Source of the DNA: Alistipes sp.
GTDB lineage: Bacteria > Bacteroidota > Bacteroidia > Bacteroidales > Rikenellaceae
Assembly: GCA_017631135.1 (NCBI GenBank)
Contig: JAGBTW010000076.1
Span: 1 to 12,813 of the forward strand
Direction: 5' to 3'
Length of the DNA stretch: 12,813 nt
The position numbers and the translations under genes are program-made. Under the pieces are notes generated by a model that searched no databases, was not told the DNA's origin, and worked only from the letters and a program-made list of their open reading frames with translations. Below are positions 6,398 through 12,813 of this stretch, piece after piece (within the stretch, counting starts at the first letter, position 1; each line of letters begins with the position of its first letter).

Positions 6398-6892
6398 GTG
6401 GATAAGAGATACGACATAGTCGCCTTTACGGGACACCGCACCTATGATGGTTCAGCCAACGCGCTACTCATGACAACCATTCGCGAACTCTATGCCGAGG
6501 GTGCGCGCCACTTCCGCGTGGGCATGGCCGAGGGCTTCGACCTCGCAGCGGGCAGTGCCGTAGTGGCTCTTATGTCGCAACACAGCGATATAATACTCGA
6601 GGCGTGCATTCCCTTTCCCACCTTCAACAACCACCTAAAGGGCGAAGTGCGCGAGGCATACGACGAGATTATGAAGCACGCCGCAATAATACGCTACGCC
6701 GCCGAGAGCTACAGCCCCACGATATTTCACCTGCGCAACGACATGCTCATCGAGGGCAGCAGTTGGCTTGTGGCATGGTGGAGTGGAGCGCAAAGCGGCA
6801 CAGGGTACACCGTAAAAAGAGCTAAAAAACTCGGTATCAACATCAAAAATATACACCCCGAAAATCAACTACCAATTCCGTTTATCGACTGA
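6398..6892 (+). CDS. SLOG-superfamily protein, DUF1273-like (Rossmann-type nucleotide-binding fold)
   Basis: A 164-residue cytoplasmic protein of the SLOG (SMF/DprA-LOG) superfamily, resembling DUF1273. The family landmarks appear in order: TGHR (11-14), the glycine-rich GMAEGFDLAAG (42-52), IPFP (71-74), RNDMLIEGSSWLVAWWSG (113-130), and GTGYTVKRAKKLGI (134-147), which matches the loop that contacts a nucleotide ligand in this fold. SLOG proteins are thought to bind or process nucleotide derivatives; the substrate here is unknown. The start is GTG at 6398: no in-frame ATG or GTG lies between the upstream stop at 6350 and this codon, and the next ATG is past the TGHR motif. It appears monocistronic with its own promoter; no terminator separates it from the porin gene. 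Confidence 0.85.
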   Translation: MDKRYDIVAFTGHRTYDGSANALLMTTIRELYAEGARHFRVGMAEGFDLAAGSAVVALMSQHSDIILEACIPFPTFNNHLKGEVREAYDEIMKHAAIIRYAAESYSPTIFHLRNDMLIEGSSWLVAWWSGAQSGTGYTVKRAKKLGINIKNIHPENQLPIPFID

Positions 6893-6934
6893 TTATCAGT
6901 ATACTTTACAAATATAACCATATATCTAAACTAC

Positions 6935-6949
6935 AAATTAGGTATTTAT
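6935..6949 (+). repeat. 15-base intergenic word, copy 2 of 2
   Basis: Exact second copy of AAATTAGGTATTTAT (first at 3222-3236), here 27 bases upstream of the porin -7 box. Unlike copy 1 it has no complementary arm following it. Confidence 0.4.
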
Positions 6950-6955
6950 ACTAAC

Positions 6956-6984
6956 ATTGCATTATCTAAAAATTAATACTTTTG
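6956..6984 (+). promoter_or_regulatory. porin-yeiH operon promoter
   Basis: TACTTTTG at 6977-6984 matches the -7 consensus TAnnTTTG. A partial -33 element (ATTG, 6956-6959) lies 17 bases upstream, slightly closer than usual. The leader to the ATG at 7008 is about 20 bases and contains an A-rich AGAAGAAACT start region. Confidence 0.6.
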
Positions 6985-7007
6985 TCGCACTTTTAACAGA
7001 AGAAACT

Positions 7008-8030
7008 ATGAAAATTAAACATCTACTACTCGTTTTGGTTGCAGCGTGCATGACCACAACTGTTGAGGCACAGACAACAGGTGAGAAGGTAAAGTCTTTT
7101 GCTGATGAGCATCTCAAGCTCTCGGGTTACCTCCAGGGTGGCTACAGCTGGAACGAGAATAGTGACCCCTCAAACACATTCTATCTACATCGTGCGCGCG
7201 TGAGCCTCACAGGCGACGCTGCAAAGGAGAAGATTGACTATCGCCTTCAGGTCGACATGGCGGGCTCACCAAAGATTTGTGACCTCTACTTCCGCTACAA
7301 GCCTTTGAAGGGTCTCAACATCCAGCTCGGACAGTTCAAAATTCCCTTCTCATACGAGAACGAGAATTGCGGTCCTACAACCGTAGAGTTCATCGACTAC
7401 TCATACATCACCACCTATCTTGTGCGTAACAACGCCACATACGACGGCGTGTCGGGCGCAGGTGGTCGCGACATAGGCTTCCAGCTCTATGGTAGCTTCA
7501 TCGAGCGCGAGGGCTACAGCATCATCAACTACAACATCGGCGTGTTCAACGGCTCGGGCATCAATGTCAAGGACAACAACTCATCAAAAGACTTCATCGC
7601 ACGCCTTATCGTTAAGCCATTCAAGGGCTTTGCCGTAACTGGCTCGTATATGTACGCCGAGACAAACTTCGGCCTCAACAAATATATGAAGAGCCCACGC
7701 ATTTCTTTTGGTGCTTTGTACGAGAATGGCACATGGATTGGTAGAGCAGAGTATGTGCATGCGAACATCAACGACAACCTCACAGACTCGTTCTACGCCT
7801 TGGCTGGCTACAACTTTGCCAAGCCATGGGCTGTTTATGCTCGCTACGAGTTTATCAAGGATGAGCACAGCATCCTTAACCACGACCGCATAGGTATCGG
7901 CTCGGCATACAAGCCCTTCAAGTTCTTGCGCCTGCAGCTAAACCTTAACTATGTTATAAACAACAATATACCAATAGACAATGATCGCGGAAGCCTGGGA
8001 CTGAACTTCCTGGCGACGGCGATGTTCTAA
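7008..8030 (+). CDS. outer-membrane porin, phosphate-selective porin O/P type
   Basis: A 340-residue beta-barrel protein. The signal peptide (MKIKHLLLVLVAACMTTTVEA, cut before Gln22) directs it through Sec. The mature chain shows alternating amphipathic strands typical of the OprP/OprO family (PF07396): LKLSGYLQGGYSWNE, FYLHRARVSLTG, IDYRLQVDMAG, LYFRYKPLKGLNIQLGQFKIPFSYEN, ending in an aromatic C-terminal strand (LNFLATAMF) of the kind recognised by the BAM machinery. The ATG at 7008 is chosen because it begins the signal peptide; the open frame upstream overlaps the promoter. The family name does not establish phosphate as substrate. yeiH follows 27 bases later with no terminator, so both are probably cotranscribed and may serve one anion or small-solute pathway across the two membranes (inference). 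Confidence 0.9.
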   Translation: MKIKHLLLVLVAACMTTTVEAQTTGEKVKSFADEHLKLSGYLQGGYSWNENSDPSNTFYLHRARVSLTGDAAKEKIDYRLQVDMAGSPKICDLYFRYKPLKGLNIQLGQFKIPFSYENENCGPTTVEFIDYSYITTYLVRNNATYDGVSGAGGRDIGFQLYGSFIEREGYSIINYNIGVFNGSGINVKDNNSSKDFIARLIVKPFKGFAVTGSYMYAETNFGLNKYMKSPRISFGALYENGTWIGRAEYVHANINDNLTDSFYALAGYNFAKPWAVYARYEFIKDEHSILNHDRIGIGSAYKPFKFLRLQLNLNYVINNNIPIDNDRGSLGLNFLATAMF

Positions 8031-8057
8031 CTTTAGACATAACCGTTTAACACTATT

Positions 8058-9341
8058 ATGAAAAAACTCATTACAGAAGACTGGGTAACGACATTTTTGA
8101 GTATTCCACTACTCGCAATTGCACTTTTTGCAAGCAGCCTCAACGGAGGTCCAAAGATTCCTGACACGCTCATAACACTCGATGCGTGGATAAACATAGG
8201 ACAATTTTTCATAATAGCGTTGATACTACTATTTGTGGGTAACCGCGTATTGGGTCGCCCCATGCGCGGGCTACTCGTCTCGTTCATCGTAATCTTTGCC
8301 ATCGCCGTTCTGGCACAGTGGGTTGCAAAGCTCGAGGTGGTTAAGTTCTACGGCTTCGAGGCGGTATTCTTCTCGGTGCTCTTTGGCCTTTTGGTGCGCA
8401 ACCTCTTCCGCGTGCCCAAGTGGCTCAAACCCGCAATACAGGGTGAGTTCTTCATCAAGATAGGCGTCGTGTGCCTCGGTGCTACGGTGCTCTTCTCCGA
8501 TGTCATGAAGTCGGGTTTCGCAGGACTCATACAGGCGATATTGGTCGTGAGCATCGTGTGGGGATTCGCCTACATGCTTGCCCGCAAGTTTAAGGTCGAG
8601 CAAGCTACAGCAATGACACTCGCAAGTGGCTGTTCAATTTGTGGCGTCTCGGCATGCATCACCGCGGCGGGCGTGGCGGGCACAGACAAGAAGCGTCTGT
8701 CGTACATCTGCTCACTGGTGCTCATCATCGTCGTGCCGATGATATACCTCATGCCCTGGTTGGCAGAGATGGTCGTGCCACTGTTTACCGACAACCCCAC
8801 CATCGGTGAGGAGATTACTGGCGCATGGATAGGTGGCACGATAGACACCACATCGGGCGTAGGCGCATCATCAGCCATGGCGGGCGATGTGGCACAGAGC
8901 ACCGCTATCGTGGTTAAAGCGACGCAGAATGTGCTCATAGGCTTTGTGGCATTCTTCATCGCGCTCTATCTCTCTACGCGCGGGGGCAATGGCGGCGCTG
9001 TGCGCCCATCGTTTGGCATCGTATGGGAGAAGTTCCCGAAGTTCATCCTCGGCTTTGTTGTGGCATCTGCCCTCTTTAGCATCCTGCAGACCAACGACAT
9101 GCTCACACTCAACTCGAGCGGCAAGATTATGGAGACATCGCTTGCAAAGACCTTCTCTACGTTCTTCTTCTCGCTATCGTTCGTATGCATAGGCATGGAC
9201 ACACGCCTTAAGGATATCGTGTCGCGCGAGAACCGCCGCGTGTTGTGGTCGTTCGTCGGTGCACAGCTCTTCAACATCGTTGTCACGCTGTTCGTGGCAT
9301 GGTTAATGTTCGGCATCGTCAAACCCGCGGTATGGGGATAA
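8058..9341 (+). CDS. yeiH: YeiH/UPF0324 family inner-membrane transporter (putative sulfate exporter type)
   Basis: A 427-residue polytopic membrane protein with about ten hydrophobic segments, belonging to the YeiH family (PF03601), often labelled putative sulfate exporter. The family landmarks are present: the conserved cysteine segment GCSICGVSAC (191-200) followed by ITAAG, and GAWIGGTIDTTSGV (255-268) with GDVAQSTAIVVKATQN just after. The N-terminus (MKKLITEDWVTTFLS) is cytosolic. The length is longer than E. coli YeiH (about 350), mostly from extra sequence in the N-terminal third, a variant common in Bacteroidetes as I recall. Transport of sulfate or sulfonate-derived anions is inferred only from family naming. 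Second gene after the porin; its transcript probably runs through a repeat-containing 3' region to the terminator at 9504-9540. Confidence 0.9.
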   Translation: MKKLITEDWVTTFLSIPLLAIALFASSLNGGPKIPDTLITLDAWINIGQFFIIALILLFVGNRVLGRPMRGLLVSFIVIFAIAVLAQWVAKLEVVKFYGFEAVFFSVLFGLLVRNLFRVPKWLKPAIQGEFFIKIGVVCLGATVLFSDVMKSGFAGLIQAILVVSIVWGFAYMLARKFKVEQATAMTLASGCSICGVSACITAAGVAGTDKKRLSYICSLVLIIVVPMIYLMPWLAEMVVPLFTDNPTIGEEITGAWIGGTIDTTSGVGASSAMAGDVAQSTAIVVKATQNVLIGFVAFFIALYLSTRGGNGGAVRPSFGIVWEKFPKFILGFVVASALFSILQTNDMLTLNSSGKIMETSLAKTFSTFFFSLSFVCIGMDTRLKDIVSRENRRVLWSFVGAQLFNIVVTLFVAWLMFGIVKPAVWG

Positions 9342-9349
9342 GGCTGTAT

Positions 9350-9384
9350 AGCAATTAGCAATGAGTAATTAGCAATTAGTAATA
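9350..9384 (+). repeat. five tandem heptamers, consensus AG(C/T)AATT
   Basis: Immediately after the yeiH stop come five head-to-tail 7-base units: AGCAATT, AGCAATG, AGTAATT, AGCAATT, AGTAATA. Each differs from the consensus by at most two bases. The array carries scattered stop codons and does not code. It resembles the short tandem heptamer repeats known from other bacterial intergenic regions; its role is unknown. Confidence 0.8.
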
Positions 9385-9444
9385 TACTGATTATCACTAC
9401 CGTTCAGCATGACAGCGGATACTATCAACAATTGTCCGCGTCTT

Positions 9445-9471
9445 CCCTTATGTCCCTTATCTCTCTTATGT
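9445..9471 (+). repeat. three tandem nonamers, consensus CCCTTATGT
   Basis: Pyrimidine-rich units CCCTTATGT, CCCTTATCT and CTCTTATGT lie head to tail and are followed by a partial CTC. The tract lies between the heptamer array and the terminator in the 3' region of yeiH and is untranslated on either strand. Confidence 0.65.
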
Positions 9472-9503
9472 CTCAAACTGTCTATACATCAACACAACAA
9501 ATC

Positions 9504-9540
9504 AAATGGCGTTGACCTAAAAATTGTCAACGCCATTTTT
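9504..9540 (+). terminator. intrinsic terminator of the porin-yeiH operon
   Basis: Perfect 13-base arms (AAATGGCGTTGAC at 9504-9516 and its complement at 9526-9538) enclose a 9-base loop; the right arm ends in a run of five Ts (9536-9540). This is the strongest terminator in the window. It sits 162 bases after the yeiH stop and 42 bases before the end of the convergent PepSY-like gene; A residues on its left side give limited terminating capacity on the minus strand too. Confidence 0.88.
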
Positions 9541-9582
9541 CATAAACTCATCCCGAGGATGTACATCTAACGATAGTCTTTA

Positions 9583-10074
9583 TTACGGTAGATAATAGTA
9601 AATACCATCATAGTCATCCACATCTACGGCGGTGCGCAGGAGTGTGCCATCGGCGGCATAGTCGAGATAGAGCTCCGAGAGGTAGCCATTAACGACAATC
9701 TGCGCCTCGATGAAGTAGATGGTCTCGCCAGTGTAGCGCTCAAGGCGCTCGACATCGTCGACAGGTGTCTGCGAGCCATACTGGGTCTCAAAGGTGGTAC
9801 GCACAGCGGCGGGAAGGTCGCTATAGCGGATGTCGTACTTGGTCATCACCCACTCGTTGTTCTTCTTAAACCACGCCTCGCACTCGCCCGACTCACCAGG
9901 CAGGTGGAACTCGGCAACGGCGTAGCCATGACGTCTCTCCCACTCTACATCCACCGCTGTGGGGTAGAGGTCATAGAAGGCCTTACGCATAGATGTAGGC
10001 GCATTATATTTGTCGCAAGCGACAAAGCCAAGTGCAGCAACAAAAGCAACGGCTGCAAAAAGTAATCTTCTCAT
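9583..10074 (-). CDS. PepSY-like lipoprotein (PF11396-type, Bacteroidetes)
   Basis: A 163-residue predicted lipoprotein. The signal sequence (MRRLLFAAVAFVAALGFVAC) ends in a lipobox with Cys20 as the lipidated residue. The rest resembles the Bacteroidetes PepSY-like domain (PF11396, sometimes called beta-lactamase-inhibitor-like): two related halves of about 60-70 residues. Half one has a YPTAVDVEW segment and an alternating-strand stretch with WFKKNNEWVMTKYD; half two has SDLPAAVRTTFETQYG and ELYLDYAADGTLLRTAVD. The C-terminus is tyrosine-rich (DGIYYYLP). The ATG at 10074 is preferred to the GTG two codons upstream because it starts directly with the basic n-region. It follows the neighbouring PepSY-like gene by 44 bases in the same direction, probably one operon. 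Molecular function is unknown; members are thought to act in the periplasm or at the envelope. Confidence 0.83.
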   Translation of the reverse strand: MRRLLFAAVAFVAALGFVACDKYNAPTSMRKAFYDLYPTAVDVEWERRHGYAVAEFHLPGESGECEAWFKKNNEWVMTKYDIRYSDLPAAVRTTFETQYGSQTPVDDVERLERYTGETIYFIEAQIVVNGYLSELYLDYAADGTLLRTAVDVDDYDGIYYYLP

Positions 10075-10118
10075 AGACACAATTTTATTTCATTTCAATA
10101 ACATAGAGGATGAATAAC

Positions 10119-10574
10119 CTAATTATCTATCTCTGCAAGTCGATACATATTGTCGAACGATAGCTCGAGACCACCCGAAAGCTTTATGTCCCAGCCACGA
10201 CTCTCCTTGCTTATCTCGACTATCTTACTCTGGGGATAGTGGCGCTTGACATAGTCGAGAATCTTTTGTGGCACTATCTCGTCAGGCACAGAGGTGTAGC
10301 GGCAGTCAACCTCCATCCACTCGCCCTTGCCATCGAAATCAATCTCCATGCCGCTTGCCATGACCACCTTATACTCTGTGTATGCCAAGTCGCGGTCGAC
10401 GGTAGCATAGGATGGCTCCTCGTTGGCGAAGTGCTTGGCGATGAAGCTACGCGCCTCGGCAGGCAAATCTTTATACTTTATTGCTCGCTCATCATCCATA
10501 GTTGCTGATACCGCAGCCATGGCTGTCATAGTTGTAAGTGTTATACCCATAAGGGCAAAAATAAACTTTTTCAT
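10119..10574 (-). CDS. PepSY-like periplasmic protein (PF11396-type)
   Basis: A 151-residue exported protein with a Sec signal peptide (MKKFIFALMGITLTTMTAMA, cut near Ala21-Ala24) and no lipobox, so probably soluble in the periplasm. The mature part is an internal duplication. KYKDLPAEARSFIAKHF, then YTEYKVVMASGMEIDFDGKGEW, aligns with SVPDEIVPQKILDYVKRHYP, then GWDIKLSGGLELSFDNMYRLAEID. Each half follows the PepSY-like pattern of a helix containing LP or VP, then strands ending in G-x-E-[IL]-x-F-D. The start codon at 10574-10572 opens with the signal peptide and is preceded by an A-rich leader. It is the first gene of the PepSY-like pair. Ligand and partner are unknown; I see no histidine kinase or response regulator nearby. 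Confidence 0.85.
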   Translation of the reverse strand: MKKFIFALMGITLTTMTAMAAVSATMDDERAIKYKDLPAEARSFIAKHFANEEPSYATVDRDLAYTEYKVVMASGMEIDFDGKGEWMEVDCRYTSVPDEIVPQKILDYVKRHYPQSKIVEISKESRGWDIKLSGGLELSFDNMYRLAEIDN

Positions 10575-10688
10575 AATCTTAATTCTTTTTTAATACTGTT
10601 TTTGTCATGCTTCTATATGCAAATCTCGTACACAAAGAGCATGAATGCACACATTTTTCAATCGCAAGGTATAAAAATATTTTGAAAA

Positions 10689-10696
10689 CAAACTTA
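10689..10696 (-). promoter_or_regulatory. candidate -7 box TAAGTTTG for the PepSY-like operon
   Basis: On the minus strand TAAGTTTG fits TAnnTTTG, 114 bases upstream of the first PepSY-like start. The surrounding DNA is very AT-rich and no -33 element is evident, so a chance match is quite possible. Confidence 0.3.
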
Positions 10697-10939
10697 ATAT
10701 TAAAGAAAACTTTTACATCTATAAACACAATATGATTTTTTATCAATAAAATTGGTTTTTTAATCATTAACCACACCCACACAAGGGCGATATAAAGACG
10801 ACAAAGGGGCGATAATTGCACCGCTTGATCCTCGCTTATAGCAATATTTCTCTACCTCACACCCCACAACTACAACTATTCTGCCAAGAGAGATAGATTT
10901 TTTTCTCTACTTAAAAGTAGCAATACGAAAAAAAATTTA

Positions 10940-10947
10940 TATCTTTG
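10940..10947 (+). promoter_or_regulatory. GNAT-like gene promoter, -7 box TATCTTTG
   Basis: An exact TATCTTTG, 28 bases before the ATG, with the same octamer as the hemW, sdaA and SLOG promoters. A 6-base-arm palindrome (10907-10920) ends 19 bases upstream, in the region where a -33 element or operator would lie. Confidence 0.65.
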
Positions 10948-10975
10948 TGTTATCATCTAATACGAGTAATGTATT

Positions 10976-12229
10976 ATGGCGAACAAAAAATACACACTTT
11001 TAGAGGTTAAACAAGGGGTCAAAGAGCTCGAACGAGAGTTCTTGGATCTTCCCAAGATGATATACAAGGGCAACCCCAACTGGGTCTGTCCCTTTGACGA
11101 CTCTATAAAGGGTGTGTTTGACCCCGCCAAGAACAAGCTCTTCAAGGACGGCGAGGCCATACGCTGGGTGGCACACAACGCCGAGGGCGAGTGCGTAGGT
11201 CGCATCGCAGCATTCTACGACCGAGGCCACGCCTATGGCTATGAGCAGCCCACAGGTGGCTGTGGCTTCTTTGAGGCGATAGATGACCAAGAGCTTGCCA
11301 CGATGCTTTTCGATGCTGCGCGCGACTGGCTCAAAGAGCGTGGCATGGAGGCTATGGATGGTCCCATAAACTTCGGCTCGCGCGACGCATGGTGGGGACT
11401 GCTTGTCGAGGGATATGAGCATCAGCCCCTCTTCGAGAACCCATACCACCCACCCTACTACAAAGCCCTTTTCGAGAACTACGGCTTCCAGAACTATTTT
11501 AACCAAAACACCTACGTCTGGAATATTGACGACGATGATGTCAACGAGGTTGTCCACGAGCGCGTGAAGCGCCTTATGTCGACACCTGGCTACCGCTTTG
11601 CACCCATAGGTGACGAGGAGTTGTACTCGGCAGTCGAGAAGGTGCGCACAATATATAATAAGGCATGGGCACTCTTTACGGGTGTGCAGCCCATGACCGC
11701 GGAGGAGGGTCGCAAGATGGCAGACACCATGCGCCCCATCATCGACCGCAACCTTATATGGTTCGCCTACTTCAACGACGAGCCCATCGGCTTCTTCATC
11801 ATGGTGCCCGACCTGAACCGCATCATAGGCAAGTATAACGGCAAGTTCGGCATCGTAAACAAGCTGCGCATGATGTGGGACTTGAAGGTGCGCAAGAAGA
11901 GCGACCGCATCTTCGCCATCGTCTTTGGCATCACGCCCGAGTTCCAGGGTAAGGGTGTCGAATCGGGCTTCATGAAGGCGATGCTCGATGGCTACATACG
12001 CACCAAGAAGAACCAATACCGCTCGGTGGAGTTTGCATGGATAGGCGACTTCAACCCCGTTATGAACCGCATGGTAGAGCGCTACGTATGTGCACGCAGA
12101 CACAAGATGCACACCACCTACCGCTATCTATTCGACCGCACCAAGGAGTTCACACGCTGTCCCAAGGTGGGCTTCAAGCCCCGCCCCAAAGTTGCAGATG
12201 GCTCAAACGAGGCACAAACTACGGAATAG
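10976..12229 (+). CDS. GNAT-like protein of the YghO type, function unknown
   Basis: A 417-residue cytoplasmic protein without signal peptide or membrane segment. It resembles a conserved Bacteroidetes family annotated as GNAT N-acetyltransferase or YghO-like. The N-terminal part (about 10-180) includes IYKGNPNWVCPFDD, GRIAAFYDRGHAYG, GGCGFFEAIDD and DGPINFGSRDAWWGLLVEGY. The C-terminal part (about 240-390) carries an acetyl-CoA-loop-like segment FGITPEFQGKGVES (318-330, QGKGVE at 324-329), followed by the conserved VEFAWIGDFNPVMNRM (351-366). An aromatic proline-rich stretch (FENPYHPPYY, 153-162) is typical of the family. The acceptor substrate is unknown. The ATG at 10976 is the first after the promoter. 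gcvT follows 48 bases after the stop with no terminator and no promoter box between, so cotranscription is likely, though a functional link with glycine cleavage is only suggested. Confidence 0.85.
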   Translation: MANKKYTLLEVKQGVKELEREFLDLPKMIYKGNPNWVCPFDDSIKGVFDPAKNKLFKDGEAIRWVAHNAEGECVGRIAAFYDRGHAYGYEQPTGGCGFFEAIDDQELATMLFDAARDWLKERGMEAMDGPINFGSRDAWWGLLVEGYEHQPLFENPYHPPYYKALFENYGFQNYFNQNTYVWNIDDDDVNEVVHERVKRLMSTPGYRFAPIGDEELYSAVEKVRTIYNKAWALFTGVQPMTAEEGRKMADTMRPIIDRNLIWFAYFNDEPIGFFIMVPDLNRIIGKYNGKFGIVNKLRMMWDLKVRKKSDRIFAIVFGITPEFQGKGVESGFMKAMLDGYIRTKKNQYRSVEFAWIGDFNPVMNRMVERYVCARRHKMHTTYRYLFDRTKEFTRCPKVGFKPRPKVADGSNEAQTTE

Positions 12230-12277
12230 CAAAACATACCAACAGACTAAAACTAACAATCTAAAACCTATAAACCA

Positions 12278-12813
12278 ATGAAAACTACAGCATTTACAAA
12301 GTACCATATTGCAAATGGTGCAAAGATGGCAGAGTTCGCAGGCTACAACATGCCTATCGAGTTCTCGGGTATCAACGACGAGCACATCAACGTGCGCGAG
12401 AAGTGTGGCGTATTCGACGTGAGCCACATGGGCGAGATTTGGGTTAAGGGCCCACGCGCAACAGAGTTCTTGCAGCGCATCACCACAAACAACGTGTGCG
12501 ACCTCTACGACGGCAAGGTGCAGTACACAACAATGCCTAACGGCAAGGGTGGTATCGTTGATGACATCCTCGTATACCGCATCAACGAGGAGAAGTATAT
12601 GCTCTGCGTTAACGCCGCAAACATCGACAAGGACTGGGCACACATCTGCAAGCAGGGTGAGGAGTATGGCATGAAGGCTGGCGAAGAGCTCGAGAATAGC
12701 TCTGACAAGACCGCACAGCTCGCTATCCAGGGTCCTTTGGCTATGAAGCTCGTTCAGAAGATGACCGAGGAGCAGGTTGAGGATATGGAGTACTACACAT
12801 TCAAGATCTGCAA
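12278..12813 (+). CDS. gcvT: aminomethyltransferase, glycine cleavage system T protein (3' end cut by window edge)
   Basis: GcvT transfers the methylene group from the aminomethyl-lipoyl arm of H protein to tetrahydrofolate, releasing ammonia. The first 178 codons are present, about half of the usual 360 residues. Family landmarks visible: the N-terminal [25 protein letters not shown] opening with [12 protein letters not shown] (46-53), FLQRITTN (64-71), [11 protein letters not shown] (91-101) in which the second Asp corresponds to the catalytic Asp as I recall it, and VNAAN (111-115). The start at 12278 gives the standard N-terminus. The 48-base leader is nearly free of G and T and holds no room for a glycine riboswitch. 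The preceding GNAT-like gene is probably in the same transcript. Confidence 0.96.
   Translation, partial: MKTTAFTKYHIANGAKMAEFAGYNMPIEFSGINDEHINVREKCGVFDVSHMGEIWVKGPRATEFLQRITTNNVCDLYDGKVQYTTMPNGKGGIVDDILVYRINEEKYMLCVNAANIDKDWAHICKQGEEYGMKAGEELENSSDKTAQLAIQGPLAMKLVQKMTEEQVEDMEYYTFKIC

Larger units (their letters stand above)
10575..10975. other. AT-rich divergent intergenic region (about 400 bases)
   Basis: This gap separates the PepSY-like pair (minus) from the GNAT-like gene (plus). The left two thirds are very AT-rich with poly-A/T runs; around 10780-10880 composition is more balanced. It holds candidate promoters on both strands (10689-10696 minus, 10940-10947 plus), a distant inverted pair TCATGCT/AGCATGA (10605-10611, 10638-10644), a palindrome CTACTT-AA-AAGTAG (10907-10920), and a small stem at the GNAT-like gene start. 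An open minus-strand frame (10579-10821) looks non-coding. Confidence 0.7.

Noticed and set aside
6888..6900. Near-perfect palindrome ACTGAT-T-ATCAGT over the SLOG stop codon
   Set aside because: A one-base centre cannot form an RNA hairpin of useful size and there is no T-run; likely coincidental, although a protein site cannot be ruled out.
10605..10644. Inverted pair TCATGCT/AGCATGA in the PepSY-like leader region
   Set aside because: Seven-base arms with a 26-base spacer in AT-rich DNA are expected by chance, and nothing else supports a structure.
10579..10821. 80-residue minus-strand open frame upstream of the PepSY-like gene
   Set aside because: Composition is that of AT-rich noncoding DNA (runs of Ile, Phe, Lys), no family resemblance, no good start, and it overlaps the likely leader and promoter of the PepSY-like operon.
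11000..12112. 370-residue minus-strand open frame opposite the GNAT-like gene
   Set aside because: It is the antisense shadow of a clearly coding gene with family motifs; its sequence is dominated by Val, Leu, His and Ala from reverse-reading the opposite codons.
12230..12277. Possible glycine riboswitch upstream of gcvT
   Set aside because: The gap is only 48 bases, almost lacks G and has none of the conserved riboswitch helices.

Overview
The window looks like chromosomal DNA from a member of the Bacteroidales. Five gene starts are preceded by the Bacteroidetes -7 promoter box TAnnTTTG, four of them with the identical octamer TATCTTTG. Leaders are A-rich rather than carrying strong Shine-Dalgarno sites. 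The gene content is also typical: an archaeal-type glycogen debranching enzyme beside a GT4 glycogen-synthase-like gene, PepSY-like secreted proteins, a porin O/P-type protein and single-chain SdaA. Base composition looks roughly even and I cannot fix the genus. I see no tRNA, rRNA, CRISPR array, insertion sequence or phage genes.

Layout. (a) 1-4368, minus strand: hemW (heme chaperone, radical SAM), then a 153-base gap holding an AT-rich hairpin, then the debranching enzyme and the GT4 glycosyltransferase 18 bases apart as one glycogen operon; the glycosyltransferase runs off the left edge. (b) 4369-4464: divergent promoters of hemW and sdaA. (c) 4465-6262: sdaA (iron-sulfur L-serine dehydratase) convergent with a two-gene minus-strand operon encoding a YtxH-domain protein and a small two-helix membrane protein; two hairpins lie between them and one contains the stop codon of the membrane-protein gene. 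(d) 6263-9341, plus strand: a lone SLOG/DUF1273-type protein that begins with GTG directly at its predicted transcription start, then an outer-membrane porin and a YeiH-type (UPF0324) inner-membrane transporter as an operon. (e) 9342-9582: a repeat-rich convergent gap with five heptamers, three nonamers and a strong intrinsic terminator. (f) 9583-10574, minus strand: a tandem pair of secreted PepSY-like proteins, one of them a lipoprotein. (g) 10575-10975: an AT-rich divergent gap. (h) 10976-12813, plus strand: a GNAT-like/YghO-like protein, then gcvT (glycine cleavage T protein), cut by the right edge.

Most of the window is ordinary core metabolism: glycogen turnover, serine deamination, glycine cleavage and heme delivery. 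The points that merit a second look are the leaderless-looking SLOG gene and the tandem repeat upstream of it, the porin-YeiH pairing, the histone-H1-like tail and altered TWMD-like motif of the debranching enzyme, the stop-codon-in-hairpin arrangement, and the tandem repeats after yeiH. I found no convincing new multi-gene system.
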